This document shows, one piece after another, positions 40,812-49,853 of a stretch of 64,000 bases of DNA. Numbering within the stretch: position 1 is the stretch's first letter; every line of letters begins with the position of its first letter. Under the pieces are notes generated by a model. The model did not search any database. It had not been told where the DNA came from and saw only the letters and a list, made by a program, of their open reading frames with translations. Both the position numbers and the translations under genes were made by a program. This DNA is from Plantibacter sp. PA-3-X8 (GTDB taxonomy: Bacteria > Actinomycetota > Actinomycetes > Actinomycetales > Microbacteriaceae), in assembly GCF_003856975.1 (NCBI RefSeq), contig NZ_CP033107.1:3844001-3908000 (forward strand), in the 5' to 3' direction.

Positions 40812-41759
40812 ATGCCCCGCAAGATCATCCTCGACTGCGACCCCGGCCACGACGACGCGATCGCGATCCTCCTGGCACACGGCAACCCCGAGATCGAGCT
40901 GCTCGCCGTCACGACCGTCGTCGGCAACCAGACGCTCCCGAAGGTCACCCGGAACGCCCTCGCCGTCGCCCGCATCGCAGGGATCACCGACGTGCCGTTC
41001 GCCGCCGGTGCCGACCGTCCGCTCGTACGTCCGCTCGAGAACGCGCCGGACATCCACGGCGAATCGGGCATGGACGGCCCCGTCCTCCCCGAACCCGCGA
41101 TCGCCCTCGACGACCGCCACGCCATCGACCTCATCATCGACCTCGTCATGTCGCACGAGCCGGGCGAGATCACCCTCGTCCCGACCGGCGGCCTGACGAA
41201 CATCGCCCTCGCGGCCCGCAAGGAGCCGCGCATCGTGGAGCGCGTCAAGGAGGTCGTCCTCATGGGCGGCGGCTACCACGTCGGCAACTGGTCGGCGGTG
41301 GCCGAGTTCAACATCAAGATCGACCCCGAGGCCGCGCACATCGTCTTCAACGAGAGCTGGCCCGTCGTCATGGTCGGCCTCGACCTCACACACCAGGCCC
41401 TCGCCACCCCGGAGGTCGTCGAGCGGATCGCCGCGATCGGCACCGGCCCGGCACGCTTCGTCGAGGAGCTGCTCGAGTTCTTCGGCACCACCTACAAGGA
41501 CGCGCAGGGCTTCGACAGCCCGCCCGTGCACGACCCGTGCGCGGTCGCCTACGTGATCGACCCGACGATCGTGCGGACCGTCAAGGTGCCGATCGACATC
41601 GAACTCACGGGCACGCTCACCCTCGGCATGACGGTCGCCGACTTCCGCAGCCCGGCTCCGGACGACTGCAGCACCTGGGCCGCGACCGAGCTCGACCACG
41701 CACGCTTCTGGGGCCTCGTCACCGACGCCCTCGAGAACATCGGGGAGATCGAGCTGTGA
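40812..41759 (+). CDS. Inosine-uridine-type nucleoside hydrolase
   Basis: A 315-residue N-ribohydrolase. The calcium- and ribose-binding motif DCDPGHDDA is at residues 8-16, and the second metal region VPTGGLTNIALA and the C-terminal VHDPCAVAYVID are in place. It splits nucleosides into base and ribose. In the operon the next genes encode an MFS transporter and a ribokinase, which gives a pathway from nucleoside uptake to ribose 5-phosphate. The start was put at MPRKII with GGAG four bases before. Confidence 0.92.
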   Translation: MPRKIILDCDPGHDDAIAILLAHGNPEIELLAVTTVVGNQTLPKVTRNALAVARIAGITDVPFAAGADRPLVRPLENAPDIHGESGMDGPVLPEPAIALDDRHAIDLIIDLVMSHEPGEITLVPTGGLTNIALAARKEPRIVERVKEVVLMGGGYHVGNWSAVAEFNIKIDPEAAHIVFNESWPVVMVGLDLTHQALATPEVVERIAAIGTGPARFVEELLEFFGTTYKDAQGFDSPPVHDPCAVAYVIDPTIVRTVKVPIDIELTGTLTLGMTVADFRSPAPDDCSTWAATELDHARFWGLVTDALENIGEIEL

Positions 41760-43192
41760 GCGACCTCCTGAACACCACGAAGCCCGCCGTCCGCATCGGC
41801 GCCCTCATGACGGCGTTGCTCGCCGCCTGCGTCGCCTTCCAGTTGAACGCCAGCATGCTGAGCCCCGCGCTCGTCAGCATGGCGCGTGAGCTGCAGACCG
41901 ACGACGCCACCATCGGCCTGTCGCAGACCATGTTCTTCACCACGGCGGCGCTGTTCTCCGTCTTCCTCCCCCGCCTCAGCGACATCATCGGCCGGAAGCG
42001 TGTCCTGACGGGCATGCTCGTCATCATGCTCGTCGGCACCGTCGTCGCGGCACTCGCCGTGAACGTCGAGATGCTGTTCGTCGGCCGCATCATCCAGGGC
42101 GTGTCCGGGCCGGTCGTGCCGATCACCCTGCTCATGCTGCGCGCCGAGGTCACCGACCCGAAGCGGTACGGCGCGATGATGGGCCTCATCACCGCGGTCA
42201 ACGGCGGCATCGCCGGGATCGACGCCCTCGCCGGCGGCTGGCTCGTCACGAACCACGGCTTCCGTTCCGTCTTCTGGACCATGGCCGTCGTCGCAGCCGT
42301 CGCGATCGTGTTCGTCGTCCTGTGGGCCGCGAACTCGCAGCCGTCGAAGGGCACGAGGATGGACTGGTGGGGCGTGCTCCCGCTCGTCGTGTCGATCGCG
42401 GCACTGCTCACCGCGTTCAACGAGGCCGGCAAGCTCGCGGCGGCGAACTGGTTGCTCGTCGGCGGGTTCATCGTGGTGGCCCTCGTCGCGTTCGCGATCT
42501 TCTGGACCGTCGAGAACCGCGTCGCCGAACCACTGGTGGCCACGAAGTACCTCCGCCAGCGGAGCACCTGGGCGCTCCTGCTCACGACGCTGCTCACGAT
42601 GACCGGTGTCTTCGCCGTCGCCAACGGCCTCGTCACCTCGATCGCCCAGAACGTCGACGCGGGCTTCAGCATGGAGGCCGACCTCGCCTCCCTCGCGTTC
42701 CTGACGCCGTACGCCCTCGTCGGCTGGCTCGTCGGCCCGTTCGCCGGTCGTCTCGCGCCAACGCTCGGCTACCTGAATGTGCTCCGCATCGGCCTCATCG
42801 GCAGCATCGTCTCGATCGTCATCATGGCGCTCGTCGGCGTGCACTCGCTCCCCGTCCTCATCGCGACGACCGTCCTCATCGGTGCGACCTACGCGGGCAT
42901 CGGCAACATCATGCTCAACGGGCTGGGCATCGTCCTGTCGCCGAAGGAGAACCCGGGCTTCCTGCCCGGACTGAACGCGGGCGCCTTCAACCTGGGCGCA
43001 GGCCTCAGCTTCGTCGTCCTCCCCGCCGTGCAGATCGCCGTCGCACCCGCCGGAGGGACGTCGACGGCCGGGTACACGAGTGCCATGCTGGTCGGCGCGG
43101 GCATCACCGCTGTCGCCCTGCTGGTGTCGTTCCTCATCCCGAAGCCCGCGGGCGCCGAGGTCCGTCCGGCCGAGACCGCCTCGGCAGCCTAG
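41756..43192 (+). CDS. MFS transporter (14-helix-type, probable nucleoside or sugar)
   Basis: A 478-residue major facilitator with about fourteen hydrophobic segments. Characteristic stretches are the loop 2-3 motif PRLSDIIGRKRVLTG, the helix-4 start LFVGRIIQGVSGPVVPITLL (motif B-like R) and a motif-C-like G-x-x-G-x-x-x-G-G in helix 5 (TAVNGGIAGIDALAGGWLV). Fourteen-helix members are often drug exporters, but the position between nucleoside hydrolase and ribokinase argues for nucleoside or ribose transport. Its GTG overlaps the preceding stop by four bases. Confidence 0.82.
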   Translation: MSDLLNTTKPAVRIGALMTALLAACVAFQLNASMLSPALVSMARELQTDDATIGLSQTMFFTTAALFSVFLPRLSDIIGRKRVLTGMLVIMLVGTVVAALAVNVEMLFVGRIIQGVSGPVVPITLLMLRAEVTDPKRYGAMMGLITAVNGGIAGIDALAGGWLVTNHGFRSVFWTMAVVAAVAIVFVVLWAANSQPSKGTRMDWWGVLPLVVSIAALLTAFNEAGKLAAANWLLVGGFIVVALVAFAIFWTVENRVAEPLVATKYLRQRSTWALLLTTLLTMTGVFAVANGLVTSIAQNVDAGFSMEADLASLAFLTPYALVGWLVGPFAGRLAPTLGYLNVLRIGLIGSIVSIVIMALVGVHSLPVLIATTVLIGATYAGIGNIMLNGLGIVLSPKENPGFLPGLNAGAFNLGAGLSFVVLPAVQIAVAPAGGTSTAGYTSAMLVGAGITAVALLVSFLIPKPAGAEVRPAETASAA

Positions 43193-43202
43193 GAAGGTCA
43201 CC

Positions 43203-44126
43203 ATGCAGAGTCCACGCATCGTCGTCGTCGGGTCCTTGAACGCGGACCTCGTCGTCCGCACGGCACGCTTCCCGCAGCCCGGGGAGACGCTCACGGGATC
43301 CGAACTCGCCGTCATCCCCGGCGGCAAGGGCGCCAACCAGGCCGTCGCCGCGGGCAGACTCGGCGGCGACGTCACCATGGTCGGCGCGGTCGGCGACGAC
43401 GCGCACGGGTCCCTCCTGCTCGAGTCGCTCTCGAGCTCCGGGGTCGACGTCACCCGGATCGCCCGACGTGACGACGTCGCGACGGGCACCGCGGTCATCA
43501 CCGTCGACGACGCCGGAGAGAACACGATCATCGTGTCGCCCGGGGCGAACGGCACCCTCACGCCGGATCGGATCGGCGAGGCGTGGACGGCGCTCGACGG
43601 TGCCGGCGTCGTCTGCCTGTGCCTCGAGGTGCCGATCGACACCGTGCTCGAGACGGCCCGGCGGGGCGCTGCGGCCGGCGCGCTCGTGCTCCTCAATCTC
43701 TCCCCCTACGGTCCGGTGCCGGAGGAGCTCCTCCAGGCGACCGGCGTCCTCCTCGTGAACGAGCACGAGGCGGCCGACCTCGCAGGGGTCGACCCGGAGG
43801 AGGCCGGGTGGGAGGCGACCGCCACGGCGCTGCGCAGCCACGGCATCCGACGAGCCGTCGTCACGACCGGGGCCGCAGGCAGTGTCGTGATCGACGGCGA
43901 GGCCGACCCGACGTCGGTTCCGTCGCCGACGGTGGACGCCGTCGACACCACCGGCTGCGGCGACGCGTTCATGGGCGCCCTCGCGCTGCGACTCGCTGCC
44001 GGAGACGAGCTCGTCGACGCGGCTCGATTCGCCTCGACCGTCGGCAGCTACGCGGCGACCGGGGCCGGCGCCCAGGCGTCGTACCCCGATCAGGAGCAGC
44101 TCGCAGCGTTCCTCGAGCAGCGATGA
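43203..44126 (+). CDS. rbsK: Ribokinase (PfkB family)
   Basis: A 307-residue sugar kinase. The N-terminal VVGSLNADLVVRTARFPQPG and the dipeptide region GGKGANQAVAAGRLGG are typical of ribokinase. The catalytic motif near the C-terminus is DTTGCGDAFMGAL, with Cys where Ala is usual next to the base Asp. It phosphorylates ribose released by the nucleoside hydrolase. AGGAAGG lies before the ATG, 10 bases after the transporter stop. The operon ends in a strong hairpin. Confidence 0.9.
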   Translation: MQSPRIVVVGSLNADLVVRTARFPQPGETLTGSELAVIPGGKGANQAVAAGRLGGDVTMVGAVGDDAHGSLLLESLSSSGVDVTRIARRDDVATGTAVITVDDAGENTIIVSPGANGTLTPDRIGEAWTALDGAGVVCLCLEVPIDTVLETARRGAAAGALVLLNLSPYGPVPEELLQATGVLLVNEHEAADLAGVDPEEAGWEATATALRSHGIRRAVVTTGAAGSVVIDGEADPTSVPSPTVDAVDTTGCGDAFMGALALRLAAGDELVDAARFASTVGSYAATGAGAQASYPDQEQLAAFLEQR

Positions 44127-44128
44127 GG

Positions 44129-44164
44129 CACGGGGTCCCGCGTGAACCGACGCGGGACCCCGTG
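44129..44164. terminator. Bidirectional terminator hairpin
   Basis: A perfect 15-bp stem (CACGGGGTCCCGCGT with its complement) and loop GAACCG, between the convergent ribokinase and membrane-protein genes. Confidence 0.85.
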
Positions 44165-44169
44165 GCGCC

Positions 44170-44967
44170 TCACCCGGCCGCGATCACCCAGAGGTAGAGC
44201 ACCGCACCAGCGGCGATCGCCCAGCTCGTGAAGCTGCCGACGAGGAACTCCTCCGCCTTGCCACCGACACCGCGATCCTCGGAGATCTCCGGGAAGCGCA
44301 CGATGCCCTTGGCCGCGACGAGGGCGGCGATCACCATGCCGGTGCCACTCAGCGCGAGGACGACGATGAAGACCCGTTCGAGCGGGCCGATGAGTCGGCC
44401 ACCGAGCAGCTGCGTCGTCGGACGCAGCGGCGTGCCGCCCTGCTCGACGCTCCCCAACTCTCGACCGCGGATCCTGACCGTCCAGGCGGAGGCGGGTGCC
44501 GCGGCCGGTTGCGGCTCATCGTCCTCACGCGCGCGGCGCAGCGACGCCCGCACGATGAGATTGCTGCTCCGGGTGAGGAAGACGAGGGTCGACCCGGCTG
44601 CGACGGCGAGGGCCAGGGGCACCTCCTGCAGCACGCCGAGGTCGAAGCCCGCGTAGACCTGCGCTGCGGCGCTGTCGGCCGTCCCGCCCGCCCCGAACAC
44701 GAGCGTGGAGGCGACGACGAGGAGACCGAGCAGCAGCACGGGCCAGAGTCCGCGCGGTCGCGAGGTGTCCGAGGACGGCATGGTCACGAGCCACCCGAGG
44801 GCGATGAGGCCGGCCAGTGTCGGCCACCACCAGTCGAGCCCGAGGCCCAGCACGGCGAACAGCCAGACCACCACCAGCCCGATGGCCGGGGACCAGCGCG
44901 GGCCACGGATCAGACCACGACAGATGTCGGCGACCCCGATCATGAGCAGCAGGACGGCCGTGATCAT
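44170..44967 (-). CDS. Membrane protein in SatD operon
   Basis: A 265-residue protein with about seven hydrophobic segments, including SPAIGLVVVWLFAVLGLGLD, GLWPVLLLGLLVVASTLVFG and VFIVVLALSGTGMVIAALVA, and a soluble loop near 140-175 rich in charged residues (RRAREDDEPQ). Genes encoding such proteins regularly follow SatD-family regulators; the ATGA overlap here supports one operon. The function is unknown; a role as transporter or envelope factor cannot be decided from sequence. Confidence 0.75.
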   Translation of the reverse strand: MITAVLLLMIGVADICRGLIRGPRWSPAIGLVVVWLFAVLGLGLDWWWPTLAGLIALGWLVTMPSSDTSRPRGLWPVLLLGLLVVASTLVFGAGGTADSAAAQVYAGFDLGVLQEVPLALAVAAGSTLVFLTRSSNLIVRASLRRAREDDEPQPAAAPASAWTVRIRGRELGSVEQGGTPLRPTTQLLGGRLIGPLERVFIVVLALSGTGMVIAALVAAKGIVRFPEISEDRGVGGKAEEFLVGSFTSWAIAAGAVLYLWVIAAG

Positions 44968-45608
44968 CGAGTCGGTGCTCCGGCGAGCAGGTCGAGGGCC
45001 GAGACGAGCGCGGCACCGCCCGATCGTTGCAGGTTCTGCGACACCGCGGACTGTGAGATGCCGACATCGGCCGCCATCGACTCCTGCGATCGGCCGAGGA
45101 GCGCACCCGCGGCGAGCTGTCGCTGTCGAGGGTTCCGCATCTGATCGATCGTGTGGTCGCGCAGGGTGAGGAGTGCGTTCACGATGGCGTCTCCGTCCTG
45201 GGGCGATTCGCCCTCGAACCACGATCGCAGGTACGGCTGACGTTTGTCCTCCCGCCGATGCGCCTCGTCGATGGCGGCTCGGGCCCGCCACCAGGCGGAA
45301 CCGTCCTGGATGAGCGCGTCCTGCCCGGCGTCGATGTCCGTGACCTCGCCCCAGCCGAGGCCGAACCGGCAGTCGACCTCCGCGGGGAACAGGAGTCGCG
45401 CGAGGGTGGTGGCCCGCAGTGCGGTCGCGACGTCCGCGTACACGACCTGGAACTCGTCGCCGACCGTGGGACGCAGCGGCTGCTCGGCGGGCCAGGTGGC
45501 CTCCACCTGGAGGAAGACGTCCTGGATCGCGCGCTGAGCACTGGTGCGATCGACGAGACGGCGGGAACCGACGATGTCGACGACGACGGCCAGGAGGAGA
45601 TCGGTCAT
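44964..45608 (-). CDS. SatD-family protein (HTH-containing)
   Basis: A 214-residue protein of the SatD family. The N-terminal part (LLLAVVVDIVGSRRLVDRTS, PTVGDEFQVVYAD) resembles a cyclase-like alpha/beta fold with Asp residues, and the C-terminus has a helix-turn-helix (QESMAADVGISQSAVSQNLQ, then RSGG). SatD proteins are associated with acid-stress or signalling operons and often regulate their own gene. An ATAGT/ACTAT inverted repeat lies 19 bases upstream of the start. It is coupled to the downstream membrane gene. Confidence 0.85.
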   Translation of the reverse strand: MTDLLLAVVVDIVGSRRLVDRTSAQRAIQDVFLQVEATWPAEQPLRPTVGDEFQVVYADVATALRATTLARLLFPAEVDCRFGLGWGEVTDIDAGQDALIQDGSAWWRARAAIDEAHRREDKRQPYLRSWFEGESPQDGDAIVNALLTLRDHTIDQMRNPRQRQLAAGALLGRSQESMAADVGISQSAVSQNLQRSGGAALVSALDLLAGAPTR

Positions 45609-45626
45609 CTCAGAAGCATAGAGCTG

Positions 45627-45642
45627 ATAGTGGCAGAACTAT
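45627..45642. promoter_or_regulatory. ATAGT-N6-ACTAT inverted repeat before SatD gene
   Basis: A 5-bp inverted repeat, ATAGT and ACTAT, spaced by 6 bases and located 19-34 bases upstream of the SatD-type start within AT-richer sequence that should hold the promoter. It is a possible autoregulatory operator; the evidence is weak. Confidence 0.35.
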
Positions 45643-45700
45643 AAGCAATATTCGAATACTCCCCGGCGGCCCCCCGCAGCCGGCGCCGGAGACAGAAGAA

Positions 45701-45768
45701 GGCGGCACCCATTGGGGGGAATGGGTGCCGCCTCTACAGTGCCGGATTGGGGGGAATCGCTGGCACTG
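45701..45768. other. Two adjacent hairpins with identical G6 apical loops
   Basis: Hairpin 1 (45701-45732) has a perfect 13-bp stem, GGCGGCACCCATT with its complement. Hairpin 2 (45737-45768) has outer stem CAGTGCC/GGCACTG and inner stem GATT/AATC. Both present GGGGGG as the loop closed by ATT/AAT, giving two exact copies of ATTGGGGGGAAT 35 bases apart. They lie in the 411-base gap between the SatD gene and acs, about 250 bases before acs. They may be terminator/leader structures or a G-rich RNA element; nothing known was recognised. Confidence 0.6.
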
Positions 45769-45955
45769 CATGCACGAATGTGTATTCGGCCGGGTCCAAG
45801 TGTACGCCAGTAGACGGGGAACACAAGCACTCAGACGACCCCAGATCGAGTGGTTTCCCTACCATGCCCAGATCATTCACAGACTGGGCCCGTGAATTTG
45901 TTCGGATGAGTGACAAATCCGCAACCGAGAACGCGCTACGCTCGTGCATGGCACG

Positions 45956-45983
45956 GACTCGACCCGCCTCGGCAGGTCGAGTC
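45956..45983 (+). promoter_or_regulatory. Leader hairpin before acs
   Basis: A perfect 9-bp stem, GACTCGACC with GGTCGAGTC, around a 10-base loop, 36 bases upstream of the acs start. It could act in the mRNA leader or as an operator. Confidence 0.4.
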
Positions 45984-46019
45984 AGGAACGCGGATTCGCA
46001 AGGGAGCGAGACACACACG

Positions 46020-48011
<1,992 letters not shown>

Positions 48012-48029
48012 GTCCTCGCAGCGTCGCAG

Positions 48030-48094
48030 CAGGAGATCCGCTCCGCAGCAGGAGAACGTAGTCACGTTGGTCCTGCTGCGGGGCGGATCTCCTG
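48030..48094. repeat. 65-bp palindromic repeat, copy 1
   Basis: Arms of 24 bases (starting CAGGAGATCCGCTCCGCAGC) pair almost perfectly, with a second stem AACGT/ACGTT inside, loop AGTC. It follows the acs stop by 18 bases. A nearly identical element lies at 49016, on the other side of the DUF559-like gene. It could terminate acs but has no T run. Confidence 0.85.
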
Positions 48095-48181
48095 TGCTCC
48101 ACAGGGCAGACTCGCGGGCACCTCATCCCCAGCACTCCTGAGTGGGGCATGTGGCCGCCCCCGGCCCGCGAAGCTGAGGTG

Positions 48182-49012
48182 ATGGACCTCACCCCGTGGA
48201 TCGACCGGCGCGACGGGATCGTGCATCGTCTCGACGCGCTCGATGCCGGAGCGACCAAGCACGGTATCGAACAAGCAAAGCAATCAGGCTCGGTCCGAGT
48301 CGTGAGACGTAACTGGCTCGTGACCGAGGCGTGTGATCCTCAACTCCTCTTCGCGGCGACGCGCGGAGGACGATTGACGTGTCTGACGATCGCCGGTCGT
48401 CGCGGCTGGTGGAACCTGGCTGACGGGTTCGTCCACCTCTCCGTCCCTTCGACGTCTGCAGCGACGACTGAAGCAGGGCTGCGGCTCCATTGGAGCGCGA
48501 CACCGGCGCCGGTGTCCACCCGCACACTGGTGCAGCCACCGGTGAATGCGCTCGTCCACATCGCCGAGTGCCAACCGTTCGAACGCGCGCTCGCGGTCTT
48601 CGAATCGGCTGTCCGCGTCGGCGACGCCGACCTCGACCGACTCAGACTCATACCGATCCGTTCCCGACGGTTCAGCAGAGTGATCGACCGCGTCAGCCAC
48701 CTCTCCGACTCGGGCATCGAGTCGATACCGCGCATCCGTCTCGCGCGGATCGGCATCCACATGAGCCAGCAGGTCGTGGTCGACGGTCACCGGGTCGACG
48801 GACTCATCGGCGAACGCCTCATCCTGCAGTTCGATGGACACGCTCCTCATCAGGATGCGTCACAACGGAGCCGCGATCTCGCGCAGGATCGCCGTCTCGC
48901 GCTGTCCGGCCACACCGTCCTGCGGTTCAGTTACCGGCAGGTCATGCACGAGTGGACACTCGTCGAGCGCGAGATCTCAGACGCGATCGCGCAAGGCAGG
49001 CATGAGTGGTGA
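48182..49012 (+). CDS. DUF559-like protein (Vsr/endonuclease-fold relative)
   Basis: A 276-residue protein of a type very common in Microbacteriaceae. The N-terminal 90 residues resemble an AbiEi-like winged-helix (IVHRLDALDAGATKHGIEQA, SVRVVRRNWLV). The C-terminal 100 residues resemble DUF559: GERLILQFDGHAPHQDASQR, then SRDLAQDRRLALSGHTVLRF, which aligns with the E/D-D-x-H and L-x-x-x-G-x-x-V-L-R-F signature of Vsr-type nucleases. The catalytic acid is Asp in LQFDGH, while the preceding Glu/Asp is replaced by Gln. Function is uncertain. The gene stands alone between two copies of the same palindromic element. Confidence 0.7.
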   Translation: MDLTPWIDRRDGIVHRLDALDAGATKHGIEQAKQSGSVRVVRRNWLVTEACDPQLLFAATRGGRLTCLTIAGRRGWWNLADGFVHLSVPSTSAATTEAGLRLHWSATPAPVSTRTLVQPPVNALVHIAECQPFERALAVFESAVRVGDADLDRLRLIPIRSRRFSRVIDRVSHLSDSGIESIPRIRLARIGIHMSQQVVVDGHRVDGLIGERLILQFDGHAPHQDASQRSRDLAQDRRLALSGHTVLRFSYRQVMHEWTLVEREISDAIAQGRHEW

Positions 49013-49015
49013 ACG

Positions 49016-49080
49016 CAGGAGATCCGCTCCGCAGCAGGATGAACGTGGTTACGTTCTCCTGCTGCAGAGCGGATCTCCTG
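49016..49080. repeat. 65-bp palindromic repeat, copy 2
   Basis: The same structure as the element at 48030: 24-base arms (one C-A mismatch), inner stem AACGT/ACGTT, loop GGTT. It begins 3 bases after the DUF559-like stop. The left arms of the two copies are identical over 24 bases; differences lie in the right arms and loops and mostly keep pairing. Confidence 0.85.
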
Positions 49081-49095
49081 TTGTGACGCCGCGCG

Positions 49096-49566
49096 CTACG
49101 CGAACTCGACGATGAGCTCCACCTCGACGGGCGAGTCGAGCGGCAGGACGGCGACGCCGACGGCGGAGCGGGCGTGCACGCCGAGGTCGCCGAAGATCTC
49201 GCCGAGGACCTCTGACGCACCGTTGATGACGCCGGGCTGGCCGGTGAACGCCGGGTCGGAGGCGACGAAGCCGACGACCTTCACGATGCGGGTGACGCGG
49301 TCGAGCGAACCGATCTGGCTCTCCACCGCGGCGAGCGCGTTGAGGGCGCACGTCCGGGCGTAGGTCTTGGCGTCCGCAGGCGAGACGAGCCCGTCGCCCT
49401 CACCCACCTTGCCGGTGGCGGGGAGCTTGCCGTCGGTCATGGGCAGCTGGCCCGAGGTGAAGACGTGCTCGCCGGAGACCACCGCTGGGATGTAGGCGGC
49501 GACGGGCGGGACGACGGTGGGCAGGGTGATACCGAGCTCGGCGAGTCGGTCGGCGATCTGGGACAT
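49096..49566 (-). CDS. ridA: RidA-family protein
   Basis: A 156-residue member of the RidA/YjgF/UK114 family, which hydrolyses reactive enamine/imine intermediates such as 2-aminoacrylate. The conserved stretches are SGEHVFTSGQLPMTDGKLPA, NALAAVESQIGSLDRVTRIV and the C-terminal VELIVEFA. The classical active-site Arg (usually in the loop before strand five) is not in its common position; ARSAVGVAVLP carries the nearest Arg. GGAGG lies before the ATG. It is preceded by a small DUF4177 gene on the same strand. Confidence 0.87.
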   Translation of the reverse strand: MSQIADRLAELGITLPTVVPPVAAYIPAVVSGEHVFTSGQLPMTDGKLPATGKVGEGDGLVSPADAKTYARTCALNALAAVESQIGSLDRVTRIVKVVGFVASDPAFTGQPGVINGASEVLGEIFGDLGVHARSAVGVAVLPLDSPVEVELIVEFA

Positions 49567-49589
49567 GGGGGTTCCTCCGGGACGTCGGG

Positions 49590-49745
49590 TCAGTCGGCGA
49601 TGGGGCGCTTGAGGTAGGCGACGAGCCCACCCTCCGGACCGGTGACGACCTGGACGAGCTCCCAACCCTCCCCGCCCCAGTTGTTCAGGATGGCAGCCGT
49701 GTTGTGGATCATCAACGGCGTGGTGAGGTACTCCCAGCGGGTCAT
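49590..49745 (-). CDS. Small DUF4177-type protein
   Basis: A 51-residue protein starting MTRWEYLTTPLMIHNTAAIL, with the motif WGGEGWELVQVVTGPEGGLV characteristic of DUF4177-like short proteins. Function is unknown. It is directly upstream of ridA and divergent from the first penicillin-binding protein gene. This pairing recurs in related actinobacteria, supporting a real gene. Confidence 0.75.
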   Translation of the reverse strand: MTRWEYLTTPLMIHNTAAILNNWGGEGWELVQVVTGPEGGLVAYLKRPIAD

Positions 49746-49853
49746 GTCTCTCCTCGATCGGGCGCTCCGCACGGAGAGGCGGAGGCGCAGGGGATGTTCA
49801 TGGCGAGCCCCAAGTGAAGCTCGCTCACAGTTTCCCCGCTTACCTTCGATCCT

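Noticed and set aside
41549..43696. 715-codon minus-strand frame opposite the MFS and ribokinase genes
   Set aside because: It is His/Asp/Arg-rich shadow sequence without family features, crossing two real plus-strand genes.
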